This document shows positions 22,362 to 34,000 of a stretch of DNA of 64,000 nucleotides, one piece after another; position 1 is the stretch's first letter, and every line of letters starts with the position of its first letter. Source of the DNA: Sipunculus nudus (Eukaryota; Annelida; Sipuncula; Golfingiida; Sipunculidae); assembly GCA_026874595.1 (NCBI GenBank), contig CM049317.1, forward strand, positions 39,766,401 through 39,830,400. The letters run 5' to 3'. A program made the position numbers and the translations under genes. The notes beneath the pieces were generated by a model. That model saw only the letters and a program-made list of their open reading frames with translations, ran no database searches and was not told the origin of the DNA.

Positions 22362-23202
22362 TAGCTCAGCTGACTGAAAGTCATCTGAGCCATAGCGATC
22401 ACTCTTTGTCTGTCGTCCGTCCGGTTGTCCTTTAACAGGGCACAAATCGTAACCACTGGACCCAGAAACTTCCAACTGAACACCCATCGAGGTCGGAAAT
22501 AAATCTGTTTGGAGACCTGAAATTAATTCACTGCGACCTAATTTCTCCGAACCATGGGACTGGTAAGTCCCCCCTAGAATAATTAAAAAGTAATAAAAGC
22601 TCCAATATCTATTTAATTAACGCATTGACTACCATGATTTTTCCATGCATATCGTTCATCTAATCAGTTACTGAAACTAGTGGTACCTTCTGTATTTTTT
22701 TCTAATTTTTACTATTTTTGAGACCTTCAAATGAGGCAGTCCGGACGTGAACAGAGCACAAGTCGTTACCAGAATTTTCGTACTGTACATCCAGGGAGGT
22801 TATAGGCAAATCTCACTGGAAACCTGAATTTAGGTCATGGTGACTTATATTCTGCAAGCAACTTGCCGAATACATGATTTTGAGAACCTAGAGAGTTGGT
22901 TCCTGGATAAATGCCTTGGAAACATGAAAATAAGTTACCGTGACCAATATTTTGCGAGCTATAGGGCAAAAGCATAATTTGAGAACCCTGAAAGTCAGAT
23001 TGGCTCATATTGTATCCGTTATAGGCCTTGAATCATTAGGGAACAATATTCTTCTGTATTTCGCCTAGTCAGAGGCTCTCTGATGGTGGCTGCCAAAACA
23101 TGGTGATTTTATTGATATTATATGATTAGCTGTCTATATACAAGGAATCGACTACTCTAAGATTCACAGAAGGACCCTTGAGTGAGTAATTTTAGTTTAA
23201 AT
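22362..23202 (+). mobile_element. F2 repeat, copy b (opposite orientation, 5' end)
   Basis: The copy starts with the hairpin CTAGCTCAGCTGACT / AAGTCATCTGAGC (22361-22390, one mismatch). Next come GTCTGTCGTCCGTCCGG and the ACAGGGCACAAATCGT phrase shared with the other F2 copies in reverse complement. Degenerate modules with CTGAAATT..GTGACC..ATTTTC phrases continue to about 23050. The end is unclear. Confidence 0.5.
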
Positions 23203-23218
23203 AACTATGACACTGAAA
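23203..23218. repeat. SINE target-site duplication, left copy
   Basis: The 16 bases AACTATGACACTGAAA recur exactly at 23645-23660 after the poly-A tail of the SINE. Confidence 0.9.
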
Positions 23219-23644
23219 CCGGCTTCTGTGGCTCAGGGGTAGAGCACAGGACTCAAAGCCGGGAGATCGTGGATTCGAATCTCAGCCGAGGCGGTATGGT
23301 TTTTCACAGTTGGCCCCCACCCAGGGTGAGAGCTCTGCAGGCTAAATGGGAAGACTGTGCCCCACATCTGTGTATCACTCCCATACGAATGCGTCTTTAG
23401 GAGTTCCTCGGTGTTATCACCCAGCAAACGGGATGATTACACACCCAGGACCTGCAGGTGCGGTAGACACCGGGCCTGGGTGACACCAGGATAGAAAAAA
23501 TGAAAATGATAGGAAGCGAGTGCTACCGCCCTGTCAAGTAGTCTCAAACCGAAATGAAACTCTGCAGATGTACATACTTAGGTTAAGAATTAGATAAGTC
23601 AGCATTAAAAAATGGAGGCGGTTACCTACACCAAAAAAAAAAAA
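23219..23644 (+). mobile_element. tRNA-derived SINE
   Basis: The head resembles a tRNA: an A-box-like TGGCTCAGGGGTAGAGC (about 23229-23245) and a B-box-like GGATTCGAATC (about 23271-23281), the internal RNA polymerase III promoter elements. A unique body of about 300 bp follows and then a poly-A tail (about 23630-23644). A perfect 16-bp target duplication shows that it entered by LINE-mediated target-primed reverse transcription. It is not a working tRNA gene, because the acceptor stem does not pair convincingly. The SINE family is not identified. Confidence 0.9.
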
Positions 23645-23660
23645 AACTATGACACTGAAA
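23645..23660. repeat. SINE target-site duplication, right copy
   Basis: AACTATGACACTGAAA, identical to 23203-23218. Confidence 0.9.
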
Positions 23661-23835
23661 TCTTAACTGTTATTCAACATCCCGTATTATCAGTCAGAGT
23701 GGCTGTGATCAACTCATGTTATCACTCACAATGTTGAGCTATACTGGGATATTCATAAGAAGTCTGCGGATGTCATCATGGACTAAATAGTGACTAGCAT
23801 ACACTAAAAACACTGTCACAGCTGCAGGAATAAAA

Positions 23836-25357
23836 ACAAGTGACCCATGGGTCATGACGCTCAGCCGACTGACATGTTGATAATATGTCCTTGCACAGAC
23901 AACTAATTAAGATATGTGGCTTCATTGTTCATGCATATTAGCTTAAGTTCATTAAGATCCAACCCAAAAAAACAAATTTGATGAGAATCCAACCAGCCTT
24001 TCATGAGGAATCTGGCAATTTGTGTATTTTGCATTATTTCTGGGATGCTCAAACATACCCCAAAACTCTGAGAATGTAGGTCACTGTGACCCAATTTCAG
24101 GTTTCTGGGGAGAACTTTTGAGGAACTCTCAGGATATCAAGTTAGAAGATTCTGGGCCCCATGGTTATGATTTGTGCCCTACTTTGGTATCAAATTTTCA
24201 GTTATTCTGAGGGGTGCTTATAAACCCCATAGCTCAGAAAATATGGGTAACAGAGACCTTAATTCACTTTCCAAGGAGACTTTTCACAGATCTCCCTGGA
24301 TGTCAAGTTTGAAGATTCTAGGACCAACGGTTACAATTTGAGCCCTGTTAAGGGACGACCGCATCTTTGAAGGTCTCATAAATAGGCCTAGCGAAAAAAA
24401 TGTATTAAAATTAAAAAAAAAATTTAGATGCTGTCACCAGTCCACAAGAACTCCATGATGAATATGCATGCAAAGAATCAGGGTGATTAATGCAATAGTT
24501 GTTCAGATACTGGAGCTTTTGTATCAAATTTTTAGTTATTCTGGGAGGTACTTCTAAGACCCATAGCTCGGAGAATATGGGTAACAGAGACCTAATTTGA
24601 GGTTTCCATGGAGTTTTTTATGGACCTCGGAGCCCCATAGCTCGAAGAATATGGGTAACAGAGACCTAATTCCAGGTTTTCAAGAAGACTTTTCATGGAC
24701 CTCTCTGAATATAAAGTGAGAAGATTCCAGGTCCAGCTGTTACGATTTGAGCCCTGTTAACAGTGGACGACATCTTTTGAGGTCTCAAAAATAAAGAAAA
24801 GAAATCGTAAAAAAAAAAAATAAAAAAATACAGGTGGCGCCACCAGTCTGCAGAAACTGATGAAAAACTCCATGATCAATAAGCATGCAAAGAATCATAG
24901 TAATCAATGCATTAGTTGATCAGATATTTGAGCTGTTTTATCAAATTTTTCATGATTCTGGGGGGTACTTCGGAGCCCGATAGCTTGAAGAACATGGGTA
25001 ACAGAGACCAAATTCCAGGTTTCCAAGAAGATTTTTCATGGCCCTCTCTGGATATAAAGTGAGAAGATTCCAGGACCAGCGGTTACGATTTGTACCCTGT
25101 TAACAGATAACGGCATCTTTTGAGGTCTCAAAAATAGAAAAAAAATCGTAAAAAATCGAAAAAATACAGGTGGCGCCACCAGTCTGAAGAAACTGATGAT
25201 ACACTCCATGATCAATATCCATGCAGAGAATCATGGTGATCAATGCATTAATTGTTCAGATATTTGAGCTTTTGTATCAAAATTTTCATTATTCTGGGGG
25301 GGGGGGGGTACTTCGGAGCCCCATAGCTTGAAGAATATGGGTAACAGAGACCTAACC
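23836..25357 (-). mobile_element. F2 repeat, copy c
   Basis: The copy begins AACAAG followed by the perfect palindrome TGACCCATGGGTCA (23841-23854) and ATGACGCTCAGCCGACTGAC. Its modules carry exact GGTGGCGCCACC at 24833-24844 and 25169-25180, with a degenerate version near 24428. Each is followed by the CAGTCTG..AACTGATGA, CCATGATCAAT and ATGGGTAACAGAGACC phrases, with a period of about 335 bp. A poly-G run occurs near 25297-25308. The copy stops where LINE sequence begins (about 25358). Confidence 0.65.
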
Positions 25358-27307
25358 AAGATGATAATGTTATATTAGGAGGAGACTGGAACTGTGTCCT
25401 TACAATGACAGATAAAAAAGGTGGATAAATGGTGCTGAAAACCAATGTTATTAAAGAAATCTTGAAAATAAAAAATATTTTTTAAATCTAAAAGATATAT
25501 GGAAAATTAAATATCCAGAAAAAGGACAATACACATGGCAACAGGAGTAAAAAAAAACTCAGATCATTCAGGAAAATTATAACCTTTAAGAAAGCTTCAG
25601 AGGATATTAGAAGGAAGGGTTATTGGAAACTTTTAGAGGCTAATATTGTTTTTATGAACAAACATATAGATGAATGGCTTAAAGAAAAAGATAAATTTAT
25701 CCTTTTTTTACAGTTTTTGGGAATTGATTAAGTACAGAAACAGAAGAGATGCTGTTAATTTTTCGAAATGTAAAATTAAGGAAACTGAAAAAAGGGAATT
25801 GGTTCCTTTTGGTGAACTTCTTGCTTTGGAAGATCCAGAAGATGAAAGGGAAAAGTATGAATTATAATATCAAGAGTTACAAGAACTTTATGACAAAAAA
25901 AAATATAGGGAATTTTTACAAGAGCTAAAATAAGATGGGTCAAATATGTCTAAAAAAAATTAAAAAATACTTTTATAAATTGGAAAAACGAAATGGAAAT
26001 AAGAAACATGTGAAGCTTTTAGTTAATGATAATAGAAACTTTAAAACAAGTATAAATAATATTTTAGCCGGAGAAAAGAATTTTTTTCATAAACATTACT
26101 CCTCACAAATTAATACTACAGCAAATCTAGAAACCATTTTTTTAAATAAAAGAACCATTCCCAGATTAACAAATAAAGATCAGGAGTACTGTGAAGGCTA
26201 TTTAAAAGTTGAGGAAGTATTGAAAACAATTATAAAGGACAAATCGCCAGGGAATGATGGAGTTCTTTAAATGCTTCATAAATAAATTAGGATCTACAAT
26301 TGTGCAGAGTTTTAACTTTTCACTTGATAATGTTAGTTTGACTCCATCACAGCGACTGGCAGTAATTACATTAATGGAGAAGAAGAATAAATATCACACA
26401 AAAATAAAAAAAGTGGCGTCCAATCTCGTTATTAAACACTGACTATAAAATAATGACTTGAGCCTTATCTTACAGAGTTAAACGTGTTTTGTCAAATATT
26501 ATGCATAGAAACCAATTTGGATATTTAAAAAATCTATCTATAACAGAGGCAATTAGAACCATCCTATATTCTTTAATTTATATAGATAAACATATATTAA
26601 ATGGTTTATTGTTAATAATCGATTTTGAAAAAAACGTTCGATAAAGTGGAATGGCAGCTAATTTGTGCAGCTTGAAAAGATTTTATTTTGGTGAATCACT
26701 TATGAAATGGATGAAAGTATTGTATAATGATGTCGAAGCTTGCATTATGAATAAGGGACATGATTCTGGATAATTTAAAATAGGAAGAGTAGTTAGACAA
26801 GGAGACCCATATCTATATATAATATGTTTAGAAATAATTGCAGTTAGTATAGAAATAATCCCGTCCTTCATGGTATAAATATTAAAAATCAGGAGGTAAA
26901 ATTGGTTTTATATGCTGATGACACATCTGTGATTTTTTAAAGATTTGGATTCACTTAAAGCTGTTTTAGATGTGTTCAGAGAGTTTACCAAATGTTCAGG
27001 TTAACACATTAATAATGCTAAAGCTGAAGCGATGTGGTCAGGAAAAACAGGAATAGCAACAGGTAACCTTGAGGTTTAGTGTGGTCAAAATGTGTGAAAG
27101 TGCGAGGCACATATATATAGATATATCATATAATACAGAAATAAGTAATACATTAAATTTTGAAAATAAAATTAATATGATATGTGATATTACAAACATG
27201 TGGAAACAAAGAAATCTAAAATTGCAAGGGAGAATTTAATAGTAAAAACACTATGTTTTTCTAAACTCTCTTATCTCTTGTCTAATTTTAATATGCTAGA
27301 ATCTTAC
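25358..27307 (+). pseudogene. L1/Tx1-like LINE ORF2 fragment (endonuclease end to reverse transcriptase)
   Basis: Decayed coding sequence is spread over several frames. Recognisable pieces in order are: the end of the AP endonuclease (VILGGDWNCV, near 25368-25400), KGQYTW (about 25525), the SPGNDG motif (26246-26264), LTPSQRLAVITL (26340-26375), FGYLKNLSITEAIRTIL (about 26517-26567), DFEK and FDKVEW (26620-26655), a GDP motif (26800), the catalytic YADD (26911-26922) and WKQRNLKLQGRI (about 27200-27236). This order is that of L1/Tx1-clade ORF2 proteins, which copy their own RNA at nicked chromosomal sites. Stops and frameshifts are frequent, so the copy is dead. The 5' end is missing. The right side is cut by F1 copy B and the LINE resumes at 29855. 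Confidence 0.85.
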
Positions 27308-29854
27308 AACAAGGCCTACAGGCCTAATGGGAACCTGTGCATTCGGGAATACACCAGGTATAATGCTTCAATGCTGGACCATTACTTCTCATGTATATGA
27401 ACAATGCAAGTACTAAACATTTTGAATAAGAAACAATTACACAAACATCACTGCTGAAATTCTGGCGTGGGTGCACACAACACAAAAAAGATTGTAGCTG
27501 GCACCTATTGCAGCTATCAGAGATATATACATAAGCCCAATTTCAGACTGATATATCAAACTCCTCCTGAGAAATAAGCAGGAACACAAACTGTGCAAAA
27601 ATTATTGTAGGTGGCACCATCAGTCTTGTATAGGACAAAGCTTTTCGATATGTATAAATATGCCCAATTTCAGGCTGATATATCACATTCCTCTGTAGAA
27701 ATAAGCAGGCACATACACTCTGCAAAAGTCATTGCAGGTGGCGACACCTGTCTTGTGAACGAGAAAGCCATCAAAGACAAATAGACAGGTCAAAATATCA
27801 GGCCCATACATCAAACTTACCTTGAGTCTGATGCATGGGGCTGACCAGGCTTAGGTGAGAAAGGCAGTTACCCCGAGTGAACTGTGACAAATTTGCTGGG
27901 TCAGGCTACTGCACTGACTGAACTCATGACCTGCACCTGGCTAGACTGAGTGAACTTTTGACCTGTACCTGGCTGCACTGAGTGAACTCGACCGGTTGCA
28001 TAATCTGACACAGTTGGCAGTCTGCCAAAGCTATAAATAGATCCAGGCTGAACTTTGGTGCCAAATCTGATGCAGTGGGCAGTCTGCCAATGCTATAAAT
28101 AGAATGCAGCTATTGCACTGAGTGAACTCCTGACCTATACCTGGCTGCACTGAGTGAACTCTTGACCTGTTGTCTAATCACATACAGTTGGCAGTCTGCA
28201 AAGACATAAATAGATCCAGACTGACCTTTGGCCTGTTGCCAAATCTGAAATTATTTGCCACACCATTACATAAGCTTACAGATTGGCACCACATGGGGCA
28301 TGACACCCATGAGGTGATCACATGGTGACCATGAGGTGTTCACATGTCACCCATGAGGTGATCACATGCCTTGTGCTTGGCTTCACTGATTGAACTCTTG
28401 ACCTATATCTGGCAGCAATGAATGAACTCTTGATCTGTTGCCAAATCTGAAACAGTTGGCAGTTTCTCAACCTATTTAAAGATACAGACACATTTTTGGC
28501 CTATTGGTAAATATGTTTACACATACTGAAAAACTATGGCTAAAATGCATTTTTTCAAGCCGACATATTCATAAACTTTTTATCATAATTGTTAAAGGTC
28601 CAATAATGCTGCCAAATATCATTCAAGTAAACTTGAAAAAAGGCCACCTAAGAATAATTTTTGTGCAATGTTACAGAAGTTATAATTGAAACAATAATTT
28701 TGTAGAAGAACAGTTTGGCAGTCCTCAGTTTGAAATAGGCGTAATAATGCCCATAAGACCAACTTAAGCTTTTCTGATATGATTGAAAAAACCATGTCCT
28801 CGGATAATTCTTTTGAAAAATTGAACGATTCAACTTGACAGTTTCATCATAAAAACTTTAAGCTGAAAGAGGCTAAAATAATGAGGTTTTTGCCCATAAA
28901 AAAACAGGTCAATGTAGGTGGCACCACAAAATCTGCAGCTTCAAATATGAGTCATGTGACCAACATTTGCACAATACCTGGTAAAGCTAGCTTCTGTCAT
29001 TTCTGAGATTACTATGTCAGTATGCTTACTTGGGCAAATGACTGTTCAAATTCGTGTTACTCCTCTAAAATTCATCAAATGCAAACTATTCGAACAAACT
29101 TTAGAGGGCTTGCCTCTGGGATCATTTCTGTTAAATATTAAACAATTTGGCTGGACCGTTTACAAGAAGAAGACTTTTAAAGGTTTTTCAGCTTTTCCCC
29201 TATAAAATCTAAGTAAATGCAGATAGCAAAAAATAAGCTTAATCCCACAACATTTGATATATGACAGATTATTGCATAAAATCTGGGGATGGTAGCTCCT
29301 GCTATTCCTGAGAAATTATGGGTTAATGTACAGATGACCAATGACCCCCGTACAAAAAAAGGTCAGTTCAGGTGACGCCACCAATACCTGAATTTCATAT
29401 ATGACTCGTGTGACCAACACTGGCATAAAAATTGATAATGATAGCTCCGGCCGTTCCTGAGATTGTAATTTTAGTATGCTTTTTTGGACAGATGACTAAG
29501 TTCAGCTTCCTGTAACTCGGCCAAAAATCACCGAACTTAAACCATTCGAACAAACTTGAGATAGGTTGTTCCAGGAATCATTTCTGTGAAATATTTGACA
29601 ATTTAGCTGAACAGTTTTGGAGAATATTTAAAGTTTTTTTAGCTTTTTCCCTATACAATCTGAGAAAATGCAGTTAGCCAAAAAAATAAGCAAAATGAGA
29701 TAAAGTTTTTTAGATGACTAATTTTTTGCATAATTTTGTGATGCTCACTCTTACCGTTTTCAAGATAGTATAGGTTAACGTACAGACGACGGACGACAGA
29801 CGATGGACGACGGACGACGCCACACCATCGCATAAGCTCACAGGGTCGCTAAAA
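27308..29854 (-). mobile_element. F1 repeat, copy B, inserted in the LINE
   Basis: This 2.5-kb copy is closely similar to 17909-20216. It has the same left palindrome AGGCCTACAGGCCT (27312-27325). The subterminal repeats are slightly decayed (GGGAACCTGTG on the left, CACAGGGTCGC on the right). A GAC-rich run (GACGACGGACGACAGACGATG) is near 29787-29810. It is flanked on both sides by L1-like LINE coding sequence, so it inserted into that LINE. Open frames inside it (for example 27543-27725) match the equivalent place in copy A but carry no domain. Confidence 0.65.
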
Positions 29855-31070
29855 AGAGATTAAATTGTATATGTTGGTGTTTATATGGAGGGGACAGTAA
29901 AAAGGAAAGTATCAGAGAGATCAACTGATAAAACCAATTGAAAATTGGGGACTGGATAGTTAAATATTGATATCTACATAAAAGCTCAACAGCTAATGTA
30001 GATTAAAAGAAATTTAGACAAAACTAAAAAAAAAAAAAAAATTGGAAATTGTTTATAGATTCATTTTGTAATATATGTGAACACAAAAGTATTGTTACAG
30101 TGTAATTTTACTAAAGACTATCTAAAAGGTTCAATGCCAGATGTATACATCTATATGTTTATTGCATGGAAGCAAGTTCGTATTCCAGAGTTATTTATTG
30201 CATATGGAATAATAAGAATATCAAATAAAAGGAAAACCGTTCTTCTGTAAATCACTACATCAGTCAGGTTTATTATATGTAAAACACTTATTTGGTGTGA
30301 ATGGAAATCCAGTCAGTTTTAAAGCGTGCTAAGAGAAAGGAGCAAAACAAAAAGATTATCTGGTTTATAGGTTAATACTAAAACAAAGTAAAATGTTGAA
30401 TCACTGGAGATATCATGCACACTCAATTTTACAAAATGTATTTAATTGTAAAAACTAGGCAAGGGCCAGTTGCAGTTGAAAATGTTATTGTACAACAGGT
30501 ATATAATTATTTCACTAGTCTAGTGAAAACACATGATTCCATTACAAGGCAAAAGTTTAGTGCTAAATATAATGTTACAGATAAAGAGTGGTGCCTGTTA
30601 TATATAAATAGCCTGACATTATGTTAAGAAAAACAAGTGAGGTTCAGTTTAGAATACTTCATTATTATTTAAACCTAAAAGATCCGGTATATAAGTTTGG
30701 TCTTACTTAAGACCCGTATTGTAGGTTTTACCATACAAAGGTAGAAACTAATGAGCATTTTTGTTATAATTGTTCTACTGTGGAACGGTTTTGGCAAGAT
30801 ATAAGCATTTTCTATGGTTTACTAATTGGTTTATTTAGAGAAAGAAATATTATTTGAGGTATATCTGAAAAGAACGCGAGAATGGAAAATAAAATTCTTA
30901 TACATGCAAAGGCTTTTACATATAGAACTAAAGATTATCTTCAGATTAACCTTGAAAATTTAAAAATTTACGTAGAGTTAATGAACAGATCAGCCTAAAA
31001 ATTGTATTTAGTACTCTTTTGTATGGTGTTTTGTTACTGGATTATGTATTCTCTTGAAATCATGTATGTC
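29855..31070 (+). pseudogene. L1/Tx1-like LINE ORF2 C-terminal part
   Basis: This is the continuation of 25358-27307 beyond F1 copy B. It includes a degenerate Cys-His region typical of the end of L1/Tx1 ORF2: KDPVYKFGL followed by VETNEHFCYNCSTVERFWQ (about 30685-30800). A further stretch at 30890-31000 reads as a helical C-terminus. Numerous stops are present. A poly-A run near 30028-30042 lies inside this stretch and is not the LINE tail. The LINE ends near the start of the satellite at about 31080. Confidence 0.7.
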
Positions 31071-31079
31071 ATTACTGCC

Positions 31080-34000
31080 GTGTGTGTAACGTCAACAGGT
31101 ACAGATTCTGCTAGGGTTCTTATTCCCGTGTGACGTCGGCAACATAGTTGTTCATATTATAAGCTACTCGGGTACGTATTCCCGTTTTACGTCAGTAACA
31201 ACGTGGTACAGATTACCCAGGGGAAAAGTATTCCCTTATGACGTCAGTAACAATGTGGTACAGATTCATGCGGGGAAAGTATTCCCGTGTTGCGTCAGTG
31301 ACAACGTAGTACAGATTCTAATATGATAAGTATTCCCTTGTGACGTTGGCAACAACTTGGTATAGATTCCCCTTCGGGAAGTATTCCCATGTGACGTCTG
31401 TAACAAAGTAATCCCGTGTGACGTCAGTAAAAAGGTGGTACAGACTCCCTGGGAAAAGTATTCCCGTGTGACATCGGTAACAATGTTGTACAGATTCTGC
31501 TGGGGTACGTATTCCCGTGTGATTTCGGCAAAACGTGGTACAGATTCCCCTAGGGAAAGTGTTCCCTTGTGACGTCAGATACAACATGGTGCAGATTCCA
31601 CTGGGAAAAGTTTTCCCGTGTGACGTCGGTAAAAATGTGGTACAGATTCCCATTGGGAAAGTATTCCCGTGTGACGTCATTAACAATGTGTACAGATTCT
31701 GCTGGGGTACGTATTCCAGTGTGACGTCGGGAACAACTGGTGCATATTCTGCTGGTGTTCGTAATCCCGTGTGGCGTAGGCAACAACGCCATACAGATTC
31801 CCATGGGAAAATTATTCCCGTGTGACGTCAGTATCAACGTGTTGCAGATTCTGCTGGGGTACGTATTCCAGTGTGACGTCGGGAACAACTGGTGCATATT
31901 CTGCTGGTGTTCGTAATCCCGTGTGGCGTAGGCAACAACGCCATACAGATTCCCATGGGAAAATTATTCCCGTGTGACGTCAGTATCAACGTGTTGCAGA
32001 TTCTGCTGGGGTACGTATTCCAGTGTGACGTCGGGAACAACTGGTGCATATTCTGCTGGTGTTCGTAATCCCGTGTGGCGTAGGCAACAACGCCATACAG
32101 ATTCCCATGGGAAAATTATTCCCGTGTGACGTCAGTATCAACGTGTTGCAGATTCTGCTGGGGTACGTATTCCAGTGTGACGTCGGGAACAACTGGTGCA
32201 TATTCTGCTGGTGTTCGTATTCCCGTGTGGCGTAGGCAACAACGCCATACAGATTCCCATGGGAAAATTATTCCCGTGTGACGTCAGTATCAACGTGTTG
32301 CAGATTCTGCTGGGGTACGTATTCCAGTGTGACGTCGGGAACAACTGGTGCATATTCTGCTGGTGTTCGTAATCCCGTGTGGCGTAGGCAACAACGCCAT
32401 ACAGATTCCCATGGGAAAATTATTCCCGTGTGACGTCAGTATCGTGTTGCAGATTCTGCTGGGGTACGTATTCCAGTGTGACGTCGGAAACAACTGGTGC
32501 ATATTCTGCTGGTGTTCGTAATCCCGTGTGGCGTAGGCAACAACGCCATACAGATTCCCATGGGAAAATTATTCCCGTGTGACGTCAGTATCAACGTGTT
32601 GCAGATTCTGCTGGGGTACGTATTCCAGTGTGACGTCGGGAACAACTGGTGCATATTCTGCTGGTGTTCGTATTCCCGTGTGGCGTAGGCAACAACGCCC
32701 GTACAGATTCCCATGAGGAAATTATTCCCGTGTGACGTCAGTATCAACGTGTTGCAGATTCTGCTGGGGTACGTATTCCAGTGTGACGTCGGGAACAACT
32801 GGTGCATATTCTGCTGGTGTTCGTAATCCGGTGTGGCGTAGGCAACAACGCCATACAGATTCCCATGGGAAAATTATTCCCGTGTGACGTCAGTATCAAC
32901 GTGTTGCAGATTCTGCTGGGGTACGTATTCCAGTGTGACGTCGGGAACAACTGGTGCATATTCTGCTGGTGTTCGTAATCCCGTGTGGCGTAGGCAACAA
33001 CGCCATACAGATTCCCATGGGAAAATTATTCCCGTGTGACGTCAGTATCAACGTGTTGCAGATTCTGCTGGGGTACGTATTCCAGTGTGACGTCGGGAAC
33101 AACTGGTGCATATTCTGCTGGTGTTCGTAATCCCGTGTGGCGTAGGCAACAACGCCATACAGATTCCCATGGGAAAATTATTCCCGTGTGACGTCAGTAT
33201 CAACGTGTTGCAGATTCTGCTGGGGTACGTATTCCAGTGTGACGTCGGGAACAACTGGTGCATATTCTGCTGGTGTTCGTAATCCCGTGTGGCGTAGGCA
33301 ACAACGCCATACAGATTCCCATGGGAAAATTATTCCCGTGTGACGTCAGTATCAACGTGTTGCAGATTCTGCTGGGGTACGTATTCCAGTGTGACGTCGG
33401 GAACAACTGGTGCATATTCTGCTGGTGTTCGTATTCCCGTGTGGCGTAGGCAACAACGCCCGTACAGATTCCCATGAGGAAATTATTCCCGTGTGACGAT
33501 AGTATCAACGTGTTGCAGATTCTGCTGGGGTACGTATTCCAGTGTGACGTCGGGAACAACTGGTGCATATTCTGCTGGTGTTCGTATTCCCGTGTGATTT
33601 CGGCAAAACGTGGTACAGATTCCCCTAGGGAAAGTGTTCCCTTGTGACGTCAGATACAACATGGTGCAGATTCCACTGGGAAAAGTTTTCCCGTGTGACG
33701 TCGGTAAAAATGTGGTACAGATTCCCATTGGGAAAGTATTCCCGTGTGACGTCATTAACAATGTGTACAGATTCTGCTGGGGTACGTATTCCAGTGTGAC
33801 GTCGGGAACAACTGGTGCATATTCTGCTGGTGTTCGTAATCCCGTGTGGCGTAGGCAACAACGCCATACAGATTCCCATGGGAAAATTATTCCCGTGTGA
33901 CGTCAGTATCAACGTGTTGCAGATTCTGCTGGGGTACGTATTCCAGTGTGACGTCGGGAACAACTGGTGCATATTCTGCTGGTGTTCGTAATCCCGTGTG

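Noticed and set aside
23219-23295. tRNA gene
   Set aside because: A and B boxes are present, but the acceptor stem does not pair and the segment is the head of a SINE with a poly-A tail and target duplication.
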